A stretch of 44,670 nt of DNA from Chloroflexi bacterium HGW-Chloroflexi-6 (GTDB lineage: Bacteria; Chloroflexota; Anaerolineae; Anaerolineales; Villigracilaceae), in NCBI GenBank assembly GCA_002840685.1, contig PHBU01000026.1, forward strand, positions 1 to 44,670, written 5' to 3'. The position numbers and the translations under genes are program-made. Shown here piece after piece: positions 22,621 to 29,254 of this stretch; within the stretch, counting starts at the first letter, position 1, and the number at the start of each line of letters is the position of its first letter. The notes beneath the pieces are model-generated. The model had not been told where the DNA came from. It saw only the letters and a program-made list of their open reading frames with translations, and ran no database searches.

Positions 22621-22768
22621 CGCGTCCCTTGACTTTCATATAATGGACGATTATTTCCCAAGTGGCATCAAAACGGGCTTTAGCCGGCTGGGATTGCCAA
22701 AATTGTAGGTCAAAAGACCTATCCAAGTCTTTTAATTTGCCTTTTCGTTCGGTGAATTCAGTTCTCAT
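22562..22768 (-). CDS. Small helical protein paired with the nucleotidyltransferase
   Basis: A 68-residue, strongly basic and helical protein (KARFDATWEIIVHYMKVKG, then RDVRQLRLQRSITNFQRQ). Short genes with the KARF-AxW and LRLQRS pattern precede nucleotidyltransferase genes in other bacteria, as I recall, and would be the antitoxin-like or substrate-recognition partner. Its 3' end overlaps the nucleotidyltransferase gene by 59 bp in another frame. ATG 22768 has no clear ribosome site. It is unlikely to be a chance frame because the predicted helices are regular and the overlap is at the correct end. Confidence 0.6.
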   Translation of the reverse strand: MRTEFTERKGKLKDLDRSFDLQFWQSQPAKARFDATWEIIVHYMKVKGRDVRQLRLQRSITNFQRQSR

Positions 22769-22788
22769 ACTTTCGTTATATCACAAAA

Positions 22789-23877
22789 TTAACATCTTAT
22801 ATTGACTCCAAATCCTGGCTCAGCCAGGATTTTTCCATCTTTGTAAACATCCTGCCCGCGCAGGACAACGCGCGTGACGCGGCCTTTGACCTGCCAGCCC
22901 TCGAAGGGCGTCCAGCCGCAGCGCGAGTGCATTTCTGCGGCGCGGATCTCGTAGCGGGCATTCTCATCTACTTCGACCCAGGTTTCAGGCTGCTCGGGTA
23001 GCTTGAAGATGCGGCGCGGGTTGGTGACCGATTTTTCGATGATCTGGTCAATCGTCAGGCGTCCCTCGCTGACGGCGGTCACCAGCAGCGGCAGGAGCGT
23101 TTCCAGGCCGGGAAAACCGGGCGGGGGATTTTCGCCGTCTTTTTCGGCGATGGTGTGCGGGGCGTGGTCGGTGGCGAAGCAGTCGATCACATCCAGGTTG
23201 GCCCAGAGCGCATCCACATCGGCTTTCGTGGCCAGGCGCGGGCGGACTTCGGCCCGCCCGCCGGAAAGGCCGTCGGAGCAGCAATCACAGCCAGCCGGGG
23301 CAAGCGGGATTCCGCCATCGGTCAGGAACAGATGGTGCGGGCAGACCTCGCAGGTGACTTTGATTCCGCGTGCTTTGGCTTCCTTGATCAGCAGGACTTC
23401 TTCTCGCAGCGAGATGTGCGCAATATGGATCGGTTTGTCGAACAGTTGCGCCATCCAGATCGCGGCGGCCATGCTGCGGCTTTCGGAGTGGGTCACGATC
23501 GGAGTCGCAGCCGGCCACAGACGGAAGTGCTCCATCCACAGGGTCATATCGTCGAGGCGCAGTTGGCCGAAGGTTGAGTCCAGGTACATTTTCAGTGCGG
23601 CGGCCTGGGGGGCCAGGCGGGCGACTTCGGCAGCGTTATCGGGACCGGCCCCGAGATATTGGGCATAATCGCAGCGGGCTTTGGTTTTGGCGGTCGCCAG
23701 CACAGCACTGAGGGTGGACTGGTCGAAAATGGGCGGTTTGGTGTTGGGCATGGCCAGCACCATCGTCACGCCGCCAGCCAGGGCCGAGGCCGTGCCGGTG
23801 TCGTAGTCTTCTTTGTGGGTTGCGCCGGGTTCGCGCAGGTGGACATGGGGGTCGATTAAGCCGGGAAGTTTGATCAT
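22789..23877 (-). CDS. pyrC: Dihydroorotase, CAD-like short form
   Basis: This 362-residue enzyme closes carbamoyl-aspartate to dihydroorotate, step three of pyrimidine synthesis. Metal ligands are visible: H11 and H13 in DPHVHLREPG, the lysine that is carboxylated (K96, LKMYL), H130 (IVTHSE), H154 (IAHIS) and D237 (ATDHAPH). GFPGLETLLPLL is the family substrate motif. The order and wording closely follow the dihydroorotase domain of animal CAD, and, like that domain, it begins directly at the LPGLIDPHVHL strand without the usual N-terminal sheet. About ten extra residues, including the cysteines of AGCDCCSDG (195-203), lie after HHLFLTD. It is the last gene of the - strand nucleotide cluster, after a terminator. 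Confidence 0.92.
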   Translation of the reverse strand: MIKLPGLIDPHVHLREPGATHKEDYDTGTASALAGGVTMVLAMPNTKPPIFDQSTLSAVLATAKTKARCDYAQYLGAGPDNAAEVARLAPQAAALKMYLDSTFGQLRLDDMTLWMEHFRLWPAATPIVTHSESRSMAAAIWMAQLFDKPIHIAHISLREEVLLIKEAKARGIKVTCEVCPHHLFLTDGGIPLAPAGCDCCSDGLSGGRAEVRPRLATKADVDALWANLDVIDCFATDHAPHTIAEKDGENPPPGFPGLETLLPLLVTAVSEGRLTIDQIIEKSVTNPRRIFKLPEQPETWVEVDENARYEIRAAEMHSRCGWTPFEGWQVKGRVTRVVLRGQDVYKDGKILAEPGFGVNIRC

Positions 23878-23999
23878 GGTTGGCTGTTGAAAGGTGAATC
23901 TTGAAGGTTGGGAGTTTCGATTAAGCGGAATCAGGCATCGGGTGGGGTGCCGCGCGGATGAAAAATTTTGCAGGGGGTGAACGCTTATCGAAACAAAAA

Positions 24000-24029
24000 G
24001 GGATTGGGAACGAATCCGCTCCCAATCCC
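24000..24029 (-). terminator. Terminator of the uracil permease gene
   Basis: GGGATTGGGA (24000-24009) and TCCCAATCCC (24020-24029) form a perfect 10-bp stem. On the - strand it is followed by TTTTTGTTT. It separates the permease from the dihydroorotase gene, which must have its own promoter in 23878-23999; I could not identify one clearly. Confidence 0.85.
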
Positions 24030-24054
24030 CAGTATAGCATTTTGTGGCTTTATT

Positions 24055-25413
24055 TTATTCTGCCGGTTTGAAGATCGCGAAAACCAGGCTGACCAGGATG
24101 CCCAGGATCGCGGCAAAAACGATGGCCGGGATGCCTGCCGGGAAGAGTACGGGAACAATGAAGGGGAACAGGCCGGAGGGCAGGGCCAGGTTTCCACCGA
24201 TGCCGGTGACGAGAATGATCGCGCCGATGGCCAGGTTCTTCGGGTCGAACAGGTTGACCTTCTCTGACTGGATCAAGGCGACACCCTGCATACCGATCAC
24301 ACCGAACAGGTAGATGGCCAGGCCGCCGGTCACTGCGACCGGGATGCTGTTGACGAGGCCGGCCAGTTTGCCGACGAAGCCGAGCAGGATGGCGATCACA
24401 CCAGCAGTCATCAGGACAGGGACGGAGTAGTTGCGAGTGATGGCCATCAGCGAGTTGTTTTCACCGTAGTTGGTGCCCGCCGCACCGCCCAGGAAACCGA
24501 CGATCATATCGTCAGTGCCATCGGCAACCAGGTTCAGGCCGATCAGTTCTTTGATGTTGAGCGGTTTCTTGCCGAGTTCGTGGGCCAGTTCATCAATGTA
24601 CAGGCTCATCTGATACAGATGGGCCGTGCTTTCGGGAATGGTGGCGATGGCGATCAGGGCGATGCTGACAACAAGACCCCAAGCGTTGGGGTCAGTGAAG
24701 GCCGGGAAGGTGATGGCGGGCATCCGGATCCATTCGGCATTGGTGATGGCGGTGTAGTCGATGATTCCGAGGGCCGCTGAAACGGCGTAGCCGAACAACG
24801 CGCCAAACAAAATTGGCAGCATCCCGAGCAAGCCTTTGCCGCGCAGGTAAACCGAGAACAGGATGGTGGCGATCAGGGTGACGAAGGCAACCAGCCAGTT
24901 GGCTCCGGCCATGCCGAGAGCTGCGCCGGAGAGGGCCACGCCGATCACAACCGCCATTGAACCTGTCACGATGGGAGGCAGAACGCGGTCAAGCGCGGCT
25001 TTACCGAGGCGCATGATCAGCAGGCCGACCAGGATATTGACGATACCGGTGCCGATGATGCCGACCTGTACCAGGCGCACGCCTTCTGGGCAGTAAACGG
25101 TTGTCGGGTCGCTGAAGCAGTCACCTGCGTACAGGCTCATGGCAGTCACGACCACGGCGATGTATGAGAACGATGAGCCGTAGTACATCGGGATTTTGCG
25201 TTGGGAAACCAGCAGGGCGATGATCGTGCCGATGCCGCTGGCCAGCAGGGTGACGCCGACATCGAACTTGGTCAGAATGGCGACCAGCACGGTGGCGGGG
25301 AACATCGTCAATACCTGTTGGAAACCAAGCGAAATCATGGCGCCCCAGGGCGGGGTGTCAGCGGGCAGGAAGCCCATAACTGTGGGTTTTGTTTTCGGTT
25401 GTTTTGTGGACAT
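24055..25413 (-). CDS. uraA: NCS2-family uracil/xanthine permease
   Basis: A 452-residue, 14-segment transporter of the nucleobase-cation symporter 2 family, importing uracil or a purine base with protons. The N-terminal GFQQVLTMFPATVLVAIL carries the family glutamine. GSSFSYIAVV matches segment 3. The key signature GTNYGENNSLMAITRNYSV (about 308-326) contains the substrate-binding glutamate and the YGEN wording typical of the UraA branch. It starts at ATG 25413 with AGAGGAGA. An attenuator and leader peptide precede it, consistent with pyrimidine control. The neighbouring phosphoribosyltransferase looks purine-type, so the substrate is best left as uracil or xanthine. Confidence 0.88.
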   Translation of the reverse strand: MSTKQPKTKPTVMGFLPADTPPWGAMISLGFQQVLTMFPATVLVAILTKFDVGVTLLASGIGTIIALLVSQRKIPMYYGSSFSYIAVVVTAMSLYAGDCFSDPTTVYCPEGVRLVQVGIIGTGIVNILVGLLIMRLGKAALDRVLPPIVTGSMAVVIGVALSGAALGMAGANWLVAFVTLIATILFSVYLRGKGLLGMLPILFGALFGYAVSAALGIIDYTAITNAEWIRMPAITFPAFTDPNAWGLVVSIALIAIATIPESTAHLYQMSLYIDELAHELGKKPLNIKELIGLNLVADGTDDMIVGFLGGAAGTNYGENNSLMAITRNYSVPVLMTAGVIAILLGFVGKLAGLVNSIPVAVTGGLAIYLFGVIGMQGVALIQSEKVNLFDPKNLAIGAIILVTGIGGNLALPSGLFPFIVPVLFPAGIPAIVFAAILGILVSLVFAIFKPAE

Positions 25414-25451
25414 TGTATTCTCCTCTTGTGTTCGGATATGATGACAAAAAA

Positions 25452-25476
25452 AGAGAGCCGCTAAAAGCGACTCTCT
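25452..25476 (-). terminator. Attenuator hairpin in the uraA leader
   Basis: On the - strand AGAGAG, T, CGCT pair with AGCG, G, CTCTCT (25476-25452) around a short loop, followed at once by seven T residues. It lies 38 bases before the uraA start, behind its own promoter, so full-length uraA mRNA requires read-through. The leader-peptide stop codon (25463-25461) lies in the loop. Confidence 0.85.
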
Positions 25477-25559
25477 GACTCTCGAAAAACAGAAACACCT
25501 GTCCCACCAATAAATTTATGACAAATTCTTTCCCAGGTACGGCGGCGTTGTGTAGACAT
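25461..25559 (-). CDS. Putative 32-residue uraA leader peptide
   Basis: A short frame starts at ATG 25559, eight bases after the -10, and ends at TAG in the loop of the attenuator hairpin. The peptide begins MSTQRRRTWERICHKF and ends RESESRF. A T-rich run in the mRNA-like strand (GTTTCTGTTTTTCGAG, about 25497-25482) lies just upstream of the hairpin. In E. coli pyrBI, low UTP stalls polymerase at such U-runs, so the leader ribosome can block the terminator. Every part of that scheme is present here. Translation itself is not shown, and the start would be leaderless. Confidence 0.6.
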   Translation of the reverse strand: MSTQRRRTWERICHKFIGGTGVSVFRESESRF

Positions 25560-25567
25560 TGCGCCCA

Positions 25568-25595
25568 ATTTTATGCTGAAAAAAAAATCTGTCAA
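25568..25595 (-). promoter_or_regulatory. uraA leader promoter
   Basis: TTGACA (25595-25590) and TAAAAT (25573-25568) are 16 bp apart, with a T-rich spacer. The expected start site is at about 25561-25560, directly before the leader ATG at 25559. It lies between the phosphoribosyltransferase stop and the attenuator. Confidence 0.75.
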
Positions 25596-25603
25596 GGGCA
25601 GGT

Positions 25604-26155
25604 TTACTCGGTGAACAAGGGCAGGTGACCCAGCGAGATAATATCCATCCACTTGGACTTTTCGCCCTCAGTCATGATCGCTATTTCAGCGGCAACACTC
25701 GCCCCGGCCTTTTCCAGAATGATGCGGATGCCCTGCAGTGTTGACCCGGTGCTGATGACATCGTCCACCACCACAACCCGCTTGCCCTGAATGAGACTGC
25801 GATCTTTTTCATCCAGAATCAAGGTTTGTGGCTTGCCGGTGGTAATGGAAAGCGTCTCAGCTTGCAAGGCATCACCCATGTAGGGTTTATAGGCTTTGCG
25901 CAAGACAATATAGGGCATGCCGGTTTCCACGGAGAGCGCATAGGCCAGCGGGATGGATTTTGCCTCGGCCGTTACCAGTACATCGTATGGGATCGCTTGC
26001 AGTTTTTCTGCCAAAGCTTTCGCGGCAGCCTGGGTCAATTCAGTATCCCCCAGAATGTTGAGGATTGCGATTCGCAAGCCGGGAGCGACCTCGAACAGGC
26101 GCAGGTTGCGCTTTAATCCGGCGATTTCAACCGTGTAAGAATCTTTTTTATCCAT
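25604..26155 (-). CDS. Phosphoribosyltransferase family protein (APRT/Xpt-like)
   Basis: This 183-residue enzyme has the type I phosphoribosyltransferase fold. The 13-residue PRPP-binding motif is VVVVDDVISTGST (about 127-139), and the R-K pair in YIVLRKAYKPYM (about 87-98) resembles adenine and xanthine phosphoribosyltransferases rather than PyrE. TAEAKSIPLAYALSVETG replaces the usual acidic-glycine loop before it. It would turn a free base plus PRPP into a nucleotide. ATG 26155 follows GGAGAAAA; an in-frame start at 26191 adds 12 residues and is possible. It lies upstream of the permease on the same strand, which supports salvage of an imported base. The substrate is uncertain. Confidence 0.8.
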   Translation of the reverse strand: MDKKDSYTVEIAGLKRNLRLFEVAPGLRIAILNILGDTELTQAAAKALAEKLQAIPYDVLVTAEAKSIPLAYALSVETGMPYIVLRKAYKPYMGDALQAETLSITTGKPQTLILDEKDRSLIQGKRVVVVDDVISTGSTLQGIRIILEKAGASVAAEIAIMTEGEKSKWMDIISLGHLPLFTE

Positions 26156-26216
26156 ATATTTTTTCTCCGCAAAATGTTCTAACAACGCCATAGTTTATCA
26201 CACCCCTTCGTTACGG

Positions 26217-26222
26217 TATAAT
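26217..26222 (+). promoter_or_regulatory. -10 element of the DUF951 gene
   Basis: TATAAT at 26217-26222 lies 22 bases before ATG 26245. Unlike the leaderless starts, GGAGAG (26229-26234) provides a ribosome site. The -35 region is weak (TTTATC, 26194-26199). Confidence 0.55.
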
Positions 26223-26244
26223 CTTCCCGGAGAGAAAAAGAACA

Positions 26245-26472
26245 ATGTTAACCGATTTGCAACTCACTACGGTTGTCAAGTTGCGCAAGCCGCATCCCTG
26301 TGGCGGTTATGAGTGGACAGTGACCCGCCTGGGCGCGGATATCGGCCTGGAGTGCAATACCTGTCACCATCGTGTTTTGCTTACCCGGCGCGAACTTGCC
26401 CGCCGGATAAAAACTGTCATTTTTGCTCCTGCACTCCCAAATAATACTGAGATTCGAGAATCCAATGGATAA
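26245..26472 (+). CDS. DUF951 domain-containing protein
   Basis: A 75-residue protein matching DUF951. VVKLRKPHPCGGYEWTVTRLG (in two parts: VVKLRKPHPCGG about 10-21 and YEWTVTRLGADIGLEC about 22-37), and CNTCHHRVLLTRRELARRI, give three conserved cysteines and a histidine that look like a small zinc or nucleic-acid binding fold. The function is unknown; in Firmicutes it often lies beside chromosome-partition and DNA-replication genes. Its stop codon overlaps the next gene start by 8 bp, so it is translationally coupled to the glycosyltransferase. Confidence 0.88.
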   Translation: MLTDLQLTTVVKLRKPHPCGGYEWTVTRLGADIGLECNTCHHRVLLTRRELARRIKTVIFAPALPNNTEIRESNG

Positions 26473-27601
26473 AAAGCCCCATATTCTTTTCCTGTTTTCA
26501 GACACGGGCGGAGGCCACCGCTCTGCCGCCGAGGCCATTATCGAGGCGGTTCATTTACAATATGGCGACTCAGTCACAACTGAAATGGTGGATATTTTCA
26601 AGGATTATGCGCCTCGCCCTCTCAACCGCATGCCCGATTGGTATCCTTATATGGTCAAAGCGCCAGATTTATGGGGAGCCAGTTTTCGAATCACGGATGG
26701 CCGCGCCCGAGCCCGGGCCATCACTGCCACGATGTGGCCAGTCGCTGCTCGTTACGCCCGCCGGATCATTGACCAGCATCCCAGCGACCTGGTTGTGACG
26801 GTTCACCCTTTTGGGAACTCTTTCATCTTAAAAGCGCTTGGTCATAACCGGCCTCCGTTTATGACCGTTGTGACAGACATGGTAACAACCCATGCTTTGT
26901 GGTTCGACAATCGCGCCGATGTAATTTGCGTTCCAACTGAAACAGCCCGCCAGCGCGCTATTGAATATTCCATGTCGCCTCAAAAGGTGGTTGTGGTTGG
27001 TCAGCCTATCGCAGCCAAGTACTGCGCTCCGGTCGGCGAGAAAGTTGCCTTGCGGCGCGCGCTGGGCTGGCCTGAAGATAAATTTACCGTTGTCGCCGTT
27101 GGGGGCGGAGATGGCATGGGGCCGCTCGCCCAGACAGCGCGCGCGATCGGCGAATCAGGGCTGGATGTCAGCCTGGTGGTGGTTGCCGGACGCAATGAAC
27201 GAGTCAAGAACAGCCTGCAGAAGATGAACTGGCCGATCCCGGCTTTTATTCATGGATTTACCCGCGATTTACCAGATTTCATGCGCGCCGCCGATGTGCT
27301 GGTTACCAAGGCTGGCCCCGGTACAATTGCAGAATCCCTGGCCGCCCACCTGCCGCTGATTCTGTATGCCCGTCTGCCCGGACAGGAAGATGGCAACGTG
27401 ACTTTTGTTCGAGAAACGGGCACGGGAGTCTGGGCTCCCACGCCACAGCGAGTGGTGGCAACCTTGCGCCGCTGGTATGAACACCCTGAAGAGCGCCAGG
27501 CGGTGGTTGAGGCTTGCGCCCGAGCTGCCCGCCCGGATGCCTCAAATGCGATTGCCCGAATCATTGGAAATCAATTGCACTTAGGACCTAAGGAGCAATA
27601 A
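26465..27601 (+). CDS. MGDG-synthase-like glycosyltransferase (GT28)
   Basis: This 378-residue GT-B enzyme resembles monogalactosyldiacylglycerol synthase and UgtP. FLFSDTGGGHRSAAEAI (about 8-24) is the N-terminal diacylglycerol-binding loop with conserved GGGH. VTDMVTTHALWF follows the middle of the family. The C-terminal Glyco_tran_28 motif VLVTKAGPGTIAESLA (about 279-294) binds the UDP-sugar. It probably transfers sugar to diacylglycerol, making glycolipids for the inner face of the membrane. ATG 26465 is preferred over an upstream in-frame start at 26423 because the longer form would overlap DUF951 by 50 bp and has no ribosome site. The next promoter starts at once after it. Confidence 0.88.
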   Translation: MDKKPHILFLFSDTGGGHRSAAEAIIEAVHLQYGDSVTTEMVDIFKDYAPRPLNRMPDWYPYMVKAPDLWGASFRITDGRARARAITATMWPVAARYARRIIDQHPSDLVVTVHPFGNSFILKALGHNRPPFMTVVTDMVTTHALWFDNRADVICVPTETARQRAIEYSMSPQKVVVVGQPIAAKYCAPVGEKVALRRALGWPEDKFTVVAVGGGDGMGPLAQTARAIGESGLDVSLVVVAGRNERVKNSLQKMNWPIPAFIHGFTRDLPDFMRAADVLVTKAGPGTIAESLAAHLPLILYARLPGQEDGNVTFVRETGTGVWAPTPQRVVATLRRWYEHPEERQAVVEACARAARPDASNAIARIIGNQLHLGPKEQ

Positions 27602-27626
27602 AATCTAACGCTTGTTCTATGTTTTA

Positions 27627-27642
27627 TGCTATACTTTTTAAC
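27627..27642 (+). promoter_or_regulatory. Extended -10 promoter of the envelope locus
   Basis: TGCTATACT (27627-27635) is a classic extended -10 element. ATG 27643 lies seven bases after it, at the expected transcription start, and there is no ribosome site. It is the promoter most likely to drive the eight genes 27643-36483. Confidence 0.6.
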
Positions 27643-27882
27643 ATGGATTCATTCCGCTCTTTTTGGCCTGATTGGCTCAATTCTTTACAACAAAAGGGGT
27701 TGAGTCTTTGGGTTGCCTGGGCGCTTGATGCCGCTGGCCCGCTGAATTTGCTTGGCGCGCAGTTTGTGCATCTGACATCTCCCTTTTTGGGAGATTCTGA
27801 AAAATCCAAAGCGTTGGCTTGCATCCTTGAAGACGAATCTGAAACGCGTGAATTCATCACCTTTTTGAGGGAACACTCGTGA
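27643..27882 (+). CDS. Hypothetical protein, first gene of the MutL locus
   Basis: A 79-residue protein with no recognised family. It is tryptophan-rich at the start (MDSFRSFWPDWLNSL) and has a PDWL motif at residues 9-12, the same motif repeated in the large zinc-ribbon protein of this locus. The rest is helical with an acidic stretch (LEDESETREF). An in-frame ATG at 27619 is rejected because the extended -10 overlaps it. The stop codon overlaps the next start (GTGA), showing translational coupling. Function unknown; the shared PDWL motif suggests the same partner. Confidence 0.65.
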   Translation: MDSFRSFWPDWLNSLQQKGLSLWVAWALDAAGPLNLLGAQFVHLTSPFLGDSEKSKALACILEDESETREFITFLREHS

Positions 27883-28625
27883 ACCCAACCGCCATAATTG
27901 CCCTCGTAATAATCGTTGTTTCTGCGCTGATGATGGCGGTCTTTGCATTTCTTGCCCAGCGAACTCGTTTTGCTTTTCGAGAAATAGAAGCTTTCAAATT
28001 TATCCGCCGCGCCGTGAGTATGGTTGTGGAAGATGGTTCGCGCCTGCACGTTTCACTTGGGCGCGGCAGCTTGTTGACCCCCTTTGGCGCGGCGGCGCTT
28101 GCTGGTTTGGCGATGTTGCGCCGGCTGGCAGAAACAACATCCACCAGTGACCGCCCTCCCATTGCAACCTCAGGCGACGGGTTGGTTAACCTTCTCTCCC
28201 AGGAAACTTTACGAACAGCGCATGAAATCACCCAGAAAGACAAGCCTTTTGATTTCACACAAGCGCGGATGACAGGTTTGACCCCCTTCTCGTATGCGGC
28301 GGGTGTCATGCCTTATATCCGCGATGATGAAGTCTCAACCAATGTTTTGATTGGCAGTTATGGCATTGAAGTTGGCCTGCTGACAGAAGCCTCAGAGCGA
28401 GAAGGGGCTGCAGTCATTGCTGCCAGCGACCACCTGCCGGCCCAAGCCGTTCTTTATGCGACCACTCCCGGCTCCTTGATAGGAGAAGAACTTTTTGCAT
28501 CTGGCGCGTACAATCAGGCGGGGAATTTCCATACCGCGAGCCTGGTCGTGCAGGATATTTTGCGCTGGATCATCATCATTGTCATCCTTGCTGGCATCGT
28601 CCTGAAACTGTTCGGAGCGCTGTGA
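27879..28625 (+). CDS. DUF6754-like membrane protein
   Basis: A 248-residue protein with membrane helices at both ends (about 4-24 and 225-245) and a central soluble domain. That domain has RFAFREIEAFKFIRRAVSMV, SRLHVSLGRGSLLTPFGAAAL and GSYGIEVGLLTEAS, and resembles DUF6754 as I recall it. There is no catalytic motif I recognise. GTG 27879 is the start and overlaps the previous stop; its own end overlaps the next gene in the same GTGA way. The domain between two helices could face either side of the membrane. It looks like a structural part of a complex with its neighbours. Confidence 0.65.
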   Translation: MNPTAIIALVIIVVSALMMAVFAFLAQRTRFAFREIEAFKFIRRAVSMVVEDGSRLHVSLGRGSLLTPFGAAALAGLAMLRRLAETTSTSDRPPIATSGDGLVNLLSQETLRTAHEITQKDKPFDFTQARMTGLTPFSYAAGVMPYIRDDEVSTNVLIGSYGIEVGLLTEASEREGAAVIAASDHLPAQAVLYATTPGSLIGEELFASGAYNQAGNFHTASLVVQDILRWIIIIVILAGIVLKLFGAL

Positions 28626-29254
28626 AACGAATCGCTTCTGCTTTTTATGCTGTCATAGCAATTAGTGTTGGGGTTTTGGTGTTGCTTGGCTATTTTGTGC
28701 CGCCTGTCGCCCCTTTTCAGGCTATTTTGCTCGAATGGGCCATCATTCTGGCTGGCGTTGCCTTGCTCGTGGGGACAGGCAACTTATTTTTTGTTCATTT
28801 CTCCAGGGTGCGCACCCGCAGCAAGGGATATATCTATAGCCTGATCACGCTGGTTTCCATGCTGAGTGTTCTTGCCTTAGGTGTTGCTGGGCTCAAGGAT
28901 GCTACAAAATTTGCTATGAACGCCATCATGATCCCTGTTGAAATCAGTCTGATGGCGGTACTTGCCGTAACGCTGGTATATGCCAGTATTCGTCTGTTGC
29001 GCAACCGGGTCGATGCCAAATCGATCGTTTTTCTTTTGACGGCTTTGCTGGTTCTTTCTGGCACAGTCTCCCTGCCGATTTTGTTGGGGTTGCCCATGAT
29101 TGGCGATGAAATCCTCCCAATCGTTTCACAAATCATCTCGCAGGTGTTGGCTGTGGGCGGTGCGCGTGGTCTCCTGATTGGTATTGCCTTGGGCTCCTTG
29201 ACCACCGGGCTGCGCATCTTATTTGGGGCCGACCGGCCTTATGGGAGCAAATAA
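28622..29254 (+). CDS. Six-helix membrane protein of the MutL locus
   Basis: This 210-residue protein consists almost entirely of membrane segments, six in all (about 7-25, 34-60, 69-90, 98-125, 136-155 and 165-195). Short basic loops (RVRTRSKG, RNRVDAK) suggest an inside orientation for them. No family recognised and no catalytic residues. GTG 28622 overlaps the stop of the DUF6754-like gene; its own stop overlaps the next ATG by one base (TAATG). Three overlaps in a row mean fixed stoichiometry is likely. Confidence 0.7.
   Translation: MKRIASAFYAVIAISVGVLVLLGYFVPPVAPFQAILLEWAIILAGVALLVGTGNLFFVHFSRVRTRSKGYIYSLITLVSMLSVLALGVAGLKDATKFAMNAIMIPVEISLMAVLAVTLVYASIRLLRNRVDAKSIVFLLTALLVLSGTVSLPILLGLPMIGDEILPIVSQIISQVLAVGGARGLLIGIALGSLTTGLRILFGADRPYGSK

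Noticed and set aside
25441..25603. Purine riboswitch or PyrR-binding leader before the permease
   Set aside because: I could not find the conserved purine-riboswitch core nor the PyrR anti-antiterminator loop; the leader ORF with a terminator explains the region better.
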